Shown in pieces: positions 36,122-45,175 of a stretch of DNA of 64,000 nucleotides. A model generated the notes under the pieces. That model did not search any database. It saw only the letters and a program-made list of their open reading frames with translations, and was not told the DNA's origin. A program made the position numbers and the translations under genes. Source of the stretch: Proteobacteria bacterium ST_bin11 (GTDB taxonomy: Bacteria > Pseudomonadota > Gammaproteobacteria > Methylococcales > Methylomonadaceae). Position 1 is the stretch's first letter. Each line of letters starts with the position of its first letter. Where the stretch lies: positions 1-64,000 of the forward strand of contig MSXO01000013.1 of assembly GCA_002083615.1 (NCBI GenBank), given 5' to 3'.

Positions 36122-36358
36122 TTAAAATTGTTCGCCGCGTTTACGCATATCGGCCAAAACAGCATCAATGCCATTTTTGTCGATGATCCGCATACCTTTA
36201 GAAGATATTCTCAAACGAACCCAACGGTTTTCGCTTTCAACCCAGAATCTGTGGTGGTGCAGATTAGGCGTAAAACGTCTTTTGGTTCTGTTCATCGCGT
36301 GTGAAACGTTGTGCCCGCTTACCGGGCGTTTACCTGTTACTTGGCATACTCTGGACAT
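36122..36358 (-). CDS. rpmB: 50S ribosomal protein L28
   Basis: 78 residues, starting MSRVCQVTGKRPVSGHNVSH and ending ADMRKRGEQF. An upstream in-frame extension exists but is AT-rich and not L28-like. It is the first gene of the rpmB-rpmG operon and diverges from gshB. Confidence 0.97.
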   Translation of the reverse strand: MSRVCQVTGKRPVSGHNVSHAMNRTKRRFTPNLHHHRFWVESENRWVRLRISSKGMRIIDKNGIDAVLADMRKRGEQF

Positions 36359-36398
36359 GACTACCTCAATGCGAGCTTTTAATTCAAAATAGCCGCGC

Positions 36399-36427
36399 TT
36401 TATATCAAAAAAACTTTTGTTGGTAAA
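36399..36427 (-). promoter_or_regulatory. sigma-70-type promoter of rpmBG
   Basis: On the minus strand, -35 TTTACC (4/6) and -10 TATAAA (5/6) are separated by 17 bases. The -10 ends 41 bases before the rpmB ATG. Confidence 0.5.
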
Positions 36428-36497
36428 CAACAGCCTGCAAAATAAATTTGATAAAATCGTTTTTAATTTCACTTGCTTCGGATAATACAGGACTTTA

Positions 36498-37448
36498 ATG
36501 GCTATCAAACTCGGCATGGTCATGGACCCTATCGGCCATATCAATATCAAAAAGGACACCAGTTTCGCGATGTTATTGGAAGCCCAATCGCGAGGCTGGG
36601 AACTGCATTACATGGAGCTATCCGACCTGTACCTGCGCAACGGTGAAGCTTACGCGCGCACCCGCTTGCTCGAAGTAAAGCGCGACGAAAAACAATGGCA
36701 TCGGTTTGTCGGCGAACAGCAAATAGCGCTGTCCGAGTTAGATGCGATCATCATGCGCAAGGACCCTCCATTCAACCAAGAATATATTTACGCCACCTAT
36801 ATGCTGGAGCAGGCTGAACGACAAGGCGTTTACGTGGTTAACAAGCCGCAATCGCTGCGCGATGCCAACGAAAAAATGTTCACAGCCTGGTTTCCGCAAT
36901 GCTGTACCGACACACTGGTCGCCAGAGATCCGCAAAAAATCCGCGACTTTCTGCAAGAACACAAGGAAATCATCCTTAAGCCCTTGGACGGCATGGGTGG
37001 GGCCTCGATATTTTACGTGCGGGAGCTCGATCCCAATCTGAGTGTGATTTTGGAAACCATGACCCAGCACGGTAGCAGCTACATCATGGCTCAGAAATAT
37101 CTGCCGGCGGTGAAGGACGGCGATAAACGGATATTAGTGGTGAATGGTGAACCCGTACCCTATTGTTTAGCACGAATCCCCGCCAGCGGCGAAAGCCGGG
37201 GCAATCTGGCTGCCGGCGGACGCGGTGAGGGTCGGGAACTGAGTGCTCGTGATCGTTGGATTGCCGAACAGGTTGGCCCGACGTTGCGCGAAAAGGGTCT
37301 GATATTTGTAGGCTTGGATGTGATTGGCGATTACCTGACCGAAGTCAATGTCACCAGCCCGACTTGCGTGCAGGAGTTGGATAAGCAGTTCGGTATCAAC
37401 ATCAGCGCGCAGCTAATGGATCACATCGCCGCTAAATGCCAGGCCTGA
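36498..37448 (+). CDS. gshB: glutathione synthetase
   Basis: 316 residues, the usual length. ATP-grasp enzyme joining gamma-glutamylcysteine and glycine. It starts MAIKLGMVMDPIGHINIKKD, with an ATP-grasp core KPLDGMGGASIFYV and the metal/ATP region FVGLDVIGDYLTEVNVTSPT. It begins a same-strand run gshB-tonB-yqgE-ruvX-pyrR-pyrB-pyrC'. gshA is not in the window. Confidence 0.96.
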   Translation: MAIKLGMVMDPIGHINIKKDTSFAMLLEAQSRGWELHYMELSDLYLRNGEAYARTRLLEVKRDEKQWHRFVGEQQIALSELDAIIMRKDPPFNQEYIYATYMLEQAERQGVYVVNKPQSLRDANEKMFTAWFPQCCTDTLVARDPQKIRDFLQEHKEIILKPLDGMGGASIFYVRELDPNLSVILETMTQHGSSYIMAQKYLPAVKDGDKRILVVNGEPVPYCLARIPASGESRGNLAAGGRGEGRELSARDRWIAEQVGPTLREKGLIFVGLDVIGDYLTEVNVTSPTCVQELDKQFGINISAQLMDHIAAKCQA

Positions 37449-37449
37449 T

Positions 37450-38343
37450 ATGCATGTGCCGGAATTGACACCCACTCCGTTGTCGCAGGGCGATTCCCTG
37501 CTGACCGCTCTGTTCGTAGCTGCTGTGGTGCATGTGATCGTGTTGTTGGGGATTAATTTCAGCGCGCCGCATCCGCCAAAAATCAACCGTTCGATTGAAA
37601 TAACCGTAGCCCATGCCCCGGTAAAAAAAGCGCCTAAGGATGCAAAATATCTAGCATCGGAGCATCAATTGGGCGCCGGTGAAGAAACTCACAAACCCGA
37701 GCCGCCGCCACAAAAAATAGCGACTCAGGAACACCCTCTCAGTCCGCCGGTTAAGAAAGCGCTGCCGCATCCGGTTGTTGCGCAGGCTAAGCCGGTTGCG
37801 GAAAAACTGCTTACTCACGTCAAAGCACCAGTCAAGGTAGTAACTGAACCGGAGCAACCAGTTGAATTGCCTGAAACAGTTGAAGTTCACGAGTCTGTCC
37901 CCAAATTGTCTCCGGAAGCGCTTCAGCAACAAATCGCCCAACTCGGTGAGCGCATCAGAGATACCCAACAAAGCGCGCAAGATACTAAGATAAAGTTCGT
38001 AAGCTCGGTCAGCACTCATAAGTACCTGGCGGCGCAATATGTAAAAGATTGGGAGGACAAGGTTGAGCGGACCGGCAATCTGAACTATCCTGAGGCCGCG
38101 CGGAAAAAAGGTGTTTCGCAATCCTTAACCATGGATGTCGGCATCAATGCCGACGGCAGTATTTACAGCATGCGTGTGGTTAGGTCGTCCGGCAATGCCG
38201 CACTGGACGATGCGGCTAAACGCATTGTTAAAATGAGTGCGCCTTTTGCGGCGTTGCCCAACGATTTGTTGCACGAAGTGAACGTTTTGGTGATTACCAG
38301 GGTCTGGAAATTCTCAGACGAAACCGGCATGACTGCCCGCTAG
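37450..38343 (+). CDS. tonB: TonB-family energy-transducing protein
   Basis: 297 residues. One N-terminal membrane anchor (~17-35, LLTALFVAAVVHVIVLLGI) is followed by a Pro/Lys-rich periplasmic spacer and a C-terminal TonB domain from ~195 (YVKDWEDKVERTGNLNYPEAAR, SLTMDVGINADGSIYSMRVV). It couples the proton-motive force to outer-membrane transporters. No exbB/exbD is adjacent, as with the tonB gene at the equivalent place in Pseudomonas. The ATG at 37450 starts one base after the gshB stop. Confidence 0.9.
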   Translation: MHVPELTPTPLSQGDSLLTALFVAAVVHVIVLLGINFSAPHPPKINRSIEITVAHAPVKKAPKDAKYLASEHQLGAGEETHKPEPPPQKIATQEHPLSPPVKKALPHPVVAQAKPVAEKLLTHVKAPVKVVTEPEQPVELPETVEVHESVPKLSPEALQQQIAQLGERIRDTQQSAQDTKIKFVSSVSTHKYLAAQYVKDWEDKVERTGNLNYPEAARKKGVSQSLTMDVGINADGSIYSMRVVRSSGNAALDDAAKRIVKMSAPFAALPNDLLHEVNVLVITRVWKFSDETGMTAR

Positions 38344-38359
38344 CCCATATAGCACTCCA

Positions 38360-38926
38360 ATGACAGACGTTACTTATTTAAATAACCAGTTTTTGATTGC
38401 GATGCCCGGCCTGGCCGACCCGCATTTTTTCCATACTGTGACTTATCTGTGCCAGCATAATGAAGAAGGCGCGCTCGGCATCGTCATCAACCGACCCACC
38501 GGGATGAAATTGCGGGATATTTTCGAGCAAATGGGAATTGAAACCGAACTGGAAAATGTGTTGGAAACCCCGGTATTCGCCGGCGGCCCTGTTCAACAGG
38601 AGCGTGGCTTCGTGATTCACGATGCCTGCGAACAGCGTTGGGACTCCAGCATCAGCACCGCAGAGAATATTACCCTCACCAGTTCCCGCGACATTCTCGA
38701 AGCCATTGCCGAAGGCAAAGGACTTAACCATTATTTGATCGCATTGGGTTACGCTGGCTGGGGCAGCGGCCAACTGGAGAAGGAAATGGTGGAAAACGCC
38801 TGGCTGAATACGCCTTGCGGGGAAGCGATACTTTACGAAACCCCGATCAGCCAACGCTGGAATGCGGCAGCCGGACAGTTGGGTATCGATATTAATCGTC
38901 TGACCACGCCGGCAGGCCATGGTTAA
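38360..38926 (+). CDS. YqgE/AlgH family protein
   Basis: 188 residues. It has the family opening LNNQFLIAMPGLADPHFFHT, GIVINRPT, VFAGGPVQQERGFV and GYAGWGSGQLEKE. Function is not settled; AlgH in Pseudomonas affects alginate and other pathways. It overlaps the ruvX start by 8 bases, a coupling found in many proteobacteria. Confidence 0.93.
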   Translation: MTDVTYLNNQFLIAMPGLADPHFFHTVTYLCQHNEEGALGIVINRPTGMKLRDIFEQMGIETELENVLETPVFAGGPVQQERGFVIHDACEQRWDSSISTAENITLTSSRDILEAIAEGKGLNHYLIALGYAGWGSGQLEKEMVENAWLNTPCGEAILYETPISQRWNAAAGQLGIDINRLTTPAGHG

Positions 38927-39365
38927 ACTTGATCCGCTCGCGGCAAAATTCAGCAGCGACGCCTATCTGGGGTTTGATTTCGGCAACAAAAAAATTGGAG
39001 TGTCCGTGGGACATGCCGACACAGGCATCGCCAGTCCACTACAAACCATTCAGTCGATTAATCAGGTTCCAGACTGGCAGAGAATTGCTCAACTGATCAG
39101 CGAATGGCGACCAATCGGTTTGGTGGTTGGTATTTCCCGGCAAAACGACGGATCGGATAATGTCATAACGCCGCGCATGCAAAAATTCTGTCGGCAGCTC
39201 AATGGTCGTTACAACCTGCCGGTACATCAAGTCGACGAAACCCTTACCACGTTTGCTGCCAAACAAATGCTGTTCGACGACCTCAAGGTGAGCGCTGCTA
39301 AACTATGGGCGGTGCAAGACCAACTGGCCGCCCAGATAATTCTGCAAAGTTGGTTTGATGCCTAA
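38919..39365 (+). CDS. ruvX: RuvX/YqgF Holliday-junction-resolvase-like RNase
   Basis: 148 residues. RNase H fold with the first acidic residue in YLGFDFGNKKIGVSVG, PIGLVVGISRQNDGS, and VHQVDETLTTFAA. It acts in 16S rRNA 5' maturation in E. coli. Translationally coupled to yqgE by overlap. Confidence 0.93.
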   Translation: MVKLDPLAAKFSSDAYLGFDFGNKKIGVSVGHADTGIASPLQTIQSINQVPDWQRIAQLISEWRPIGLVVGISRQNDGSDNVITPRMQKFCRQLNGRYNLPVHQVDETLTTFAAKQMLFDDLKVSAAKLWAVQDQLAAQIILQSWFDA

Positions 39366-39576
39366 ATGACCAAAAATGAGTTTAGTAAGTGCGCCCTTGA
39401 GCGCTGTGTGGCCGCGATTACCGCGAGAGTGGGAGTCCAAATAGTACTTGGGCTTACGCTGGCTCGGCAGCGACGATACGTAAAGGTCGAGGTATTCAGA
39501 TTACAAAGCCTATTTTGCCTACCGTTTTCAGCTTTGCCCGACGTTTATAAAAGAACCATATCTCATTGTAACAACC

Positions 39577-40098
39577 ATGCCTATCGCCACACTTAACATC
39601 CATGCCCTGCTCGACGCTCTGGAAGCTGCCATTCGTGGGCAGATTAGCGATCGCAAGCTGAATAATCCCTTACTGATCGGCATTCACAGCGGTGGAGCCT
39701 GGATTGCCGACCACATGCATAAACGCTTGGGTATCTTAGAGCCGTTGGGTATGCTGGACATTACTTTTTATCGCGACGATTTTTCGCAAATCGGCATGCA
39801 TCCCAAAGTCAAAACCAGCCAATTGCCGCCACATCTGGAAGGTCGGGACATTATTCTGATCGACGACGTGTTTTACACCGGTCGGACGATACGGGCAGCA
39901 CTCAACGAGATTTTCGATTATGGCCGCCCCAACCAAGTGGTACTCGCGGTGTTGATTGAACGCAATGGCCGGCAAATTCCGCTGCAACCGGATTGTCATG
40001 GCATCCGGATTGATCTGGCCGGCGATCAACGCATCAAGCTCACCGGCCCCGACCCGCTGGGTATCGAGATCCAATCGCCGCAAGGAGTGATGGCATGA
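39577..40098 (+). CDS. pyrR: PyrR-type pyr operon regulator / uracil phosphoribosyltransferase
   Basis: 173 residues. The PRPP-binding motif is in DIILIDDVFYTGRTIRAAL. It makes UMP from uracil and PRPP and, in some bacteria, binds pyr mRNA. No obvious antiterminator structure is seen in the 211 bases upstream, so an RNA-binding role here is not supported by sequence. It overlaps pyrB by 4 bases (ATGA). Confidence 0.93.
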   Translation: MPIATLNIHALLDALEAAIRGQISDRKLNNPLLIGIHSGGAWIADHMHKRLGILEPLGMLDITFYRDDFSQIGMHPKVKTSQLPPHLEGRDIILIDDVFYTGRTIRAALNEIFDYGRPNQVVLAVLIERNGRQIPLQPDCHGIRIDLAGDQRIKLTGPDPLGIEIQSPQGVMA

Positions 40099-41060
40099 CT
40101 CGGCATATCCAGCTTACCGAACAAGGCAAGCTGAAACATTTCCTGACGATCGAAGGATTGGACAAAGCCCTACTCACCGAGATTCTGGATACGGCCGAAT
40201 CGTTTGCCGGCATGTCCGAACATCGAGTCAAAAAAGTGCCTTTGTTGCGCGGCAAGACCATCGTCAACCTGTTTTTCGAGAACAGCACCCGCACCCGTAC
40301 CACCTTCGAACTGGCAGCCACCCGGCTATCGGCAGACGTGCTGAGCATGAATATCGCCACCTCCGCGACCTCGAAAGGCGAGAGCTTGCTGGATACCATT
40401 CACAACCTGGAAGCGATGCATGTGGATATGTTTGTGGTCAGACACGCCTTGAGCGGTGCCGCGCACTTCATCGCCCAACACACTGCGCCGCACATCAGCG
40501 TGATCAATGCCGGCGACGGCCAACATGCCCATCCGACTCAAGCCATGTTGGACATGTTCACCATCCGCCAGCACAAAAAACAATTCGAGGGCCTAAAAGT
40601 GGCTATCGTCGGCGACATTCTGCATTCGCGGGTGGCACGCTCGCAGATACTGGCTTTGAATACCTTAGGCGTAGCCGAAGTGCGGGTGATTGCACCGAAG
40701 ACTTTGCTGCCGGCGCAAGTCAAAACCATGGGCGTGATACCCATGCACGATATGAATGAAGGCCTGGCCGATGTGGACGTGGTGATCATGCTGCGTTTGC
40801 AAAAAGAGCGGATGAACTCGGCATTTTTACCTAGCGAGAGCGAATTTTTCCGCTGCTTCGGTTTGACGGAAGCCAAACTCAATCGGGCTAAAGCTGATGC
40901 GATTGTGATGCATCCTGGACCGATCAATCGGGGCGTGGAGATTGCCTCCAGCGTCGCCGACGGCCCGCAATCCGTGATTTTGCAACAAGTCAGCAACGGC
41001 GTGGCGGTTAGGATGGCGATAATGTCTATGACCATGCGCAGCCAGGGAGGTGCATCATGA
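40095..41060 (+). CDS. pyrB: aspartate carbamoyltransferase catalytic subunit
   Basis: 321 residues. Carbamoyl-phosphate loop FFENSTRTRTTFELA and aspartate-domain motifs HPTQAMLDMFT and MHPGPINRGVEI are present. It forms carbamoyl-aspartate in pyrimidine synthesis. With PyrC' it is expected to build the class A dodecamer of pseudomonads rather than the E. coli PyrBI enzyme; no pyrI is present. Followed by a 4-base overlap with a mini-ORF. Confidence 0.96.
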   Translation: MTRHIQLTEQGKLKHFLTIEGLDKALLTEILDTAESFAGMSEHRVKKVPLLRGKTIVNLFFENSTRTRTTFELAATRLSADVLSMNIATSATSKGESLLDTIHNLEAMHVDMFVVRHALSGAAHFIAQHTAPHISVINAGDGQHAHPTQAMLDMFTIRQHKKQFEGLKVAIVGDILHSRVARSQILALNTLGVAEVRVIAPKTLLPAQVKTMGVIPMHDMNEGLADVDVVIMLRLQKERMNSAFLPSESEFFRCFGLTEAKLNRAKADAIVMHPGPINRGVEIASSVADGPQSVILQQVSNGVAVRMAIMSMTMRSQGGAS

Positions 41061-41134
41061 CAAAATTACAGGATAGTAATTTTGCACCGCCAACGGCGGC
41101 CCTTAAGGGTGGCGCACATGGAGGTGCGGCATGA
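41057..41134 (+). CDS. 25-codon mini-ORF linking pyrB and pyrC'
   Basis: ATG overlaps the pyrB stop and its own TGA overlaps the pyrC' ATG, both by ATGA. The product would be 25 residues, opening MTKLQDSNFAPPTAALKGGA. Its ribosome-binding site and first codons (GGAGGTGC..CATGACAAAA) are nearly the same as those of pyrC', so this looks like a local duplication of the pyrC' translation start. It would keep ribosomes coupled. Whether the peptide matters is unknown. Confidence 0.45.
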   Translation: MTKLQDSNFAPPTAALKGGAHGGAA

Positions 41135-42420
41135 CAAAAATACTGATTAAAAACGGCCATATTATAGATCCGGCCAATAACATCGATGCCATCGGCTCAG
41201 TCTGCATTGCCGACGGCAAGATCGTCTCGGTGCTGGGGCAAGCCGCCGATTTCACTCCCGAGCAAATTATCGACGCCGACCAGCAAATCGTTTGCCCCGG
41301 CTTTATCGACCTCAGTGTGCGCTTGCGCGAACCCGGCCAAACTCAAAAAGGCAATATTCTCAGCGAAACCCGCGCAGCGCTGAGTGCCGGCGTCACCTCC
41401 CTGTGTTTGCCCCCGGATACCAAACCCTGCATTGATAGCCCTGCGGTAGTCGAGTTCATCAAGGATAAAGCCGAAAAAGCAGACTATCCGCAAATTTACA
41501 GCATTGGCGCACTGACGCAGCGCTTGGCGGGAACCGAACTCAGCGCTATGTTTGCCCTGAAGCAGGCCGGGTGTATTGCTGTCAGCAATGCCAGCGAGCC
41601 GCTCGGCAATCTGTTGATATTACGGCGGGCGATGGAATATGCCGGCAGTCACGATTTGTTACTGATGTTCCGTGCCAATGAAGCGGCCTTGTCCGGCAAA
41701 GGCTGTGCTCACGAAGGCGCGGTGGCCAGCCGTTACGGTTTGCCGGGCATTCCGGAAGCCGCCGAATCAATTGCGCTGGCCCAGTGTCTGGAATTGGCGG
41801 AATTGACCGGCTGCCGGGTACATATAAGCCAAATCAGCTGCAAACAATCGGTGATCAAATTGCAGCAGGCCAAGAAATACGGCTTGAATGTCACGGCAGA
41901 CGTGGCGGTTCATCAGTTGCATTTAACCGAAGATAACATTGCGCCATTCGACAGCAACTACCATGTCATGCCGCCGTTACGCAGTGCCATCGACCTCCAA
42001 TATTTACGCGAAGGTTTGGTGAACGGCACCATTGATGCGATTTGCTCGGATCATCAACCGCATGATCTGGATGCCAAACTCGGCGCTTTCCCGGAAACCG
42101 AATCGGGCGTTGCTGCGCTTGAAACTTTACTGCCGCTGACCTTGGCCTTAACCCAGCAACATCGTGTCGGTTTAGCGCAAGCCATAGCCAGTCTGACCTG
42201 CAAGCCCGCGCAAATTTTAGGGTTGGCTGCTGGCGCCTTGACGCCGGGCTATAGCGCCGACCTCTGTATTTTCGATCCGAAAGCCGCTTGGCAGGTTAAC
42301 CGCGATAGCTGGTTCAGTGCCGGATGCAATACACCGTATTGGCAGCAGACGTTGATCGGGCGCGTGACCCGCACTTTATTGGCTGGCAACACGGTGTACC
42401 GTCTGGCAGCGTTGCCGTGA
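41131..42420 (+). CDS. pyrC': dihydroorotase-like protein PyrC' (inactive type)
   Basis: 429 residues. Overall a type I dihydroorotase, but the zinc HxH of PGFIDLHVHLREPG reads PGFIDLSVRLREPG, losing both His. The same S-x-x/R change marks PyrC' (PyrX) of Pseudomonas, which is catalytically dead but needed to assemble aspartate carbamoyltransferase. SDHQPHD is retained near residue 309. A separate active pyrC must exist elsewhere in the genome. Coupled to the mini-ORF. Confidence 0.9.
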   Translation: MTKILIKNGHIIDPANNIDAIGSVCIADGKIVSVLGQAADFTPEQIIDADQQIVCPGFIDLSVRLREPGQTQKGNILSETRAALSAGVTSLCLPPDTKPCIDSPAVVEFIKDKAEKADYPQIYSIGALTQRLAGTELSAMFALKQAGCIAVSNASEPLGNLLILRRAMEYAGSHDLLLMFRANEAALSGKGCAHEGAVASRYGLPGIPEAAESIALAQCLELAELTGCRVHISQISCKQSVIKLQQAKKYGLNVTADVAVHQLHLTEDNIAPFDSNYHVMPPLRSAIDLQYLREGLVNGTIDAICSDHQPHDLDAKLGAFPETESGVAALETLLPLTLALTQQHRVGLAQAIASLTCKPAQILGLAAGALTPGYSADLCIFDPKAAWQVNRDSWFSAGCNTPYWQQTLIGRVTRTLLAGNTVYRLAALP

Positions 42421-42485
42421 GCAGGATAGGTTTCGCCGTTTCATCCCTATGCATAGAGCACCCCGTGTTCTTTAAGGAATAAGTT

Positions 42486-43190
42486 ATGAGTTACATTAAA
42501 AACCGCCGTTCCGACGGCTCGACATCGTCCAGTATCATTGACGACCTTAAAGGCGATCAATCCTGGCGAATTTTTCGCATTATTAGTGAATTTACCGAAG
42601 GCTTCGACGAGCTATCCGGTTTGTGCGACGCGATTTCGATTTTCGGTTCCGCCCGGTTGCCGCCCGAGCATTTTTATTATCAAAAAACCGTGGAATTGGC
42701 GGAAATGCTCAGCAAGGAAGGCTTTGCGGTCATTAGCGGCGGTGGGCCTGGGGTGATGGAAGCGGCCAACAAAGGTGCGATCCTGCACGATCAACCGTCG
42801 ATTGGCTTGAATATCGAATTGCCGATGGAGCAAAAGCCCAATCCTTACCAAAACATTTCACTGAATTTTCGCTATTTTTTCGTGCGCAAGGTGATGTTCG
42901 TGCGCTACTCGATTGGTTATGTCTGCATGCCCGGCGGTTTCGGCACGCTCGACGAGTTCTTCGAGGCCTTGACTTTGATGCAAACTCATAAAATCTATCC
43001 GATCCCGTTGGTGTTATTCGGTACCGATTTCTGGAGCGGTCTGATGGATTGGATGAAAGCGAAAATGATGGAGTACGGCACTATTTCCGAGGAAGATTTG
43101 GCGCTGATCACCGTCACCGACGATCCGCGAAAAGTAGTAGACATTATGATTGCGCACCGCGAGTGGAAAGCGCTACAGCGCAAAAATTAG
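42486..43190 (+). CDS. LOG family protein (TIGR00730-type nucleotide phosphoribohydrolase)
   Basis: 234 residues. The signature PGGFGTLDEFFEAL is preceded by VISGGGPGVMEAANKGA and the family Arg (RKVMFVRYS). LOG proteins cleave nucleoside 5'-monophosphates to base and ribose-phosphate; many bacterial ones act on AMP or pyrimidine nucleotides. It follows the pyr genes at 65 bases with its own AAGGAAT site, which may point to nucleotide salvage. Confidence 0.9.
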   Translation: MSYIKNRRSDGSTSSSIIDDLKGDQSWRIFRIISEFTEGFDELSGLCDAISIFGSARLPPEHFYYQKTVELAEMLSKEGFAVISGGGPGVMEAANKGAILHDQPSIGLNIELPMEQKPNPYQNISLNFRYFFVRKVMFVRYSIGYVCMPGGFGTLDEFFEALTLMQTHKIYPIPLVLFGTDFWSGLMDWMKAKMMEYGTISEEDLALITVTDDPRKVVDIMIAHREWKALQRKN

Positions 43191-43255
43191 TGGCCGGCAA
43201 CTTTCAGCTTAGTGTTCGGTCACACTCTGGTTATTTATAAGGATTTTTCATACAC

Positions 43256-44242
43256 ATGACTGCGACAAGTCTCAGCCCCAGCCAAGCCGCCTTACAAAAT
43301 CTCAAAACCCACATCAACACCCAGATCATCGGCCAGGAGGTCTTGGTCGAAAGGATGTTGATTGCTTTATTGGCCGATGGCCACTTATTGGTGGAAGGTG
43401 CGCCGGGTTTGGCGAAAACCCGCGCTATCAATGTGCTCAGCCAAGGCATAGATGCCGATTTTCATCGGGTGCAATTTACCCCGGACTTGTTGCCTGCCGA
43501 TTTAACCGGCACCGAAATTTACCGCCCGCAGCAGGGCAGTTTTGAATTTCAAAAAGGCCCGTTGTTTCATAACCTGATTCTGGCCGACGAAATCAACCGT
43601 GCGCCGGCCAAGGTGCAGGCCGCCTTGCTGGAGGCGATGGCGGAACGGCAGATTACGGTCGGCAAGGCCACTTACCCGCTGCCGCCTTTGTTCATGGTGA
43701 TGGCCACGCAAAATCCCATCGAACAGGAAGGCACCTATCCTTTGCCGGAAGCGCAGCTCGACCGGTTTTTGCTGCATGTAAAAATCGATTATCCCAATGC
43801 CGAACACGAGCAAGCCATCTTGCATTTGGCCCGTGCGGAAGCCAAGGGCGCCTTGCACAGCCAGGGCGGCGTGCAGCCAAAAGTCAGCCAGCAAGCCTTA
43901 TTCGCGGCGCGCGGCGAAGTGTTGGATTTGTATTTGGCAGACAGCTTGGAACAGTATTTACTGCAAATCGTGTTGGCTACCCGGAATCCTGGCGCCTATG
44001 GGCAGGATTTGGCCGGCTGGATTCAATACGGTGCCAGCCCGCGGGCCAGCATCGCCCTGGATCGTTGCGCGCGGGCCAAGGCTTGGTTGCAACAGCGCGA
44101 TTTCGTTGATCCGGGCGACATTCAGGACATGGCTTACGACGTGCTGCGCCACCGGCTGATTTTGTCTTATGAAGCGGAAGCCGAAGGCATCAGCAGCGAT
44201 TACGTGATCAAAGAGCTGATAGCCAGAATTGCCGTACCCTGA
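43256..44242 (+). CDS. MoxR-family AAA+ ATPase
   Basis: 328 residues. Walker A GAPGLAKT, Walker B LILADEINRAP, sensor ATQNPIEQEGTYPLPEAQLDRF, and a C-terminal lid. MoxR proteins act as chaperones with VWA-domain partners. It is the first gene of a MoxR-DUF58-BatA/B/D cluster. AAGGAT lies ~10 bases before the ATG. The stop overlaps the DUF58 start by one base. Confidence 0.94.
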   Translation: MTATSLSPSQAALQNLKTHINTQIIGQEVLVERMLIALLADGHLLVEGAPGLAKTRAINVLSQGIDADFHRVQFTPDLLPADLTGTEIYRPQQGSFEFQKGPLFHNLILADEINRAPAKVQAALLEAMAERQITVGKATYPLPPLFMVMATQNPIEQEGTYPLPEAQLDRFLLHVKIDYPNAEHEQAILHLARAEAKGALHSQGGVQPKVSQQALFAARGEVLDLYLADSLEQYLLQIVLATRNPGAYGQDLAGWIQYGASPRASIALDRCARAKAWLQQRDFVDPGDIQDMAYDVLRHRLILSYEAEAEGISSDYVIKELIARIAVP

Positions 44243-45160
44243 TGAGTAGCTTGCCAGCGACCGACAACCCACGAGTGACGGTCACTCTGAAAGCCCTGGT
44301 GGATCTGGCTAAACCGGCAGGTATGCTTAGCTTGGGGCATGCCAATATCCGCGCGGCGCAAAGCGGAAATTATCTGTCACGTCTGAAGGGGGCGCGGCAT
44401 GGCGTTCGACGAAACCCGCCTCTACCAACCCGGCGACGATGTGCGGCGCATCGATTGGCGCGTCACCGCGCGCACCGACAAACCCCACAGCAAGATTTTC
44501 AAGGAAGAACGCGAGCGCCCAATGTTCATCGCGGTGGATTATCGGGCCGCCATGGCATTTGCCACGCGCGGTGTGTTTAAGTCCGTGCAGGCTGCGCGGC
44601 TGGCAGGCCTGCTGGCTTGGGCGGCACTGAAGCAAGGCGACCGCATCGGCGGGCAGATTTTCAGTGACACCGGTTGCCAGGAATTAAAACCGCAAACCGG
44701 CAAGCCGGCCTTGTTACGGTTTTTGAATGCCCTGGTCAAGCCGGACTACAACGGCGCCACCGTAGTCAATCTGGCGCAGCCCTTGGCCAGATTGCTGCAC
44801 CACGCCCGTCCCGGCAGCCGAGTGTATATTCTCAGCGATTTTCGCGGCATGAACAGCGCTGCCGAAAATCATCTGGCCAATCTGGCCCGGCATTGCGAAG
44901 TAGTATTGGTGCAGATCGCCGATCCGCTGGAAAGCAGTTTACCGACGCAAGGCCGCTACCGTTTTACCGATGGCTGGCGCGAGGTGTTGATCGATAGCGG
45001 CGATAAGCAGCGCCTGCAAGCCTACCGGCAGCGCTTTCAGGACAGACAGGAATATCTGCAAAAGCTTGCCAATAAACTGCGTCTGACCTTAATACCCTGC
45101 ACGACCCAGCAAGCGCCTTTGGCCGCGCTAAACGGCAGCCGCACAAGTTCGGTAGCCTGA
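44242..45160 (+). pseudogene. DUF58 protein gene, frameshifted
   Basis: The first frame gives MSSLPATDNPRVTVTLKALV and continues to SGNYLSRLKG, then derails. A second frame from MAFDETRLYQPGDDVRRIDW onward carries the DUF58 core (RVTARTDKPHSKIFKEERER) and a VWA-like half. Removing one G from the five-G run at 44388-44392 yields the expected KGRGMAFDE junction and a ~305-residue protein. Either a real one-base insertion, a sequencing error, or separate re-initiation at 44399. DUF58 proteins normally accompany MoxR. Confidence 0.85.
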
Positions 45161-45175
45161 AGCGTTCCTGAAATC

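Noticed and set aside
39366..39576. PyrR-controlled attenuator before pyrR
   Set aside because: No anti-terminator or terminator hairpin with a U tract is visible.
39366..39596. 76-residue ORF between ruvX and pyrR
   Set aside because: No ribosome-binding site separate from ruvX, no protein-like pattern, and it overlaps the pyrR start. Treated as a leader region.
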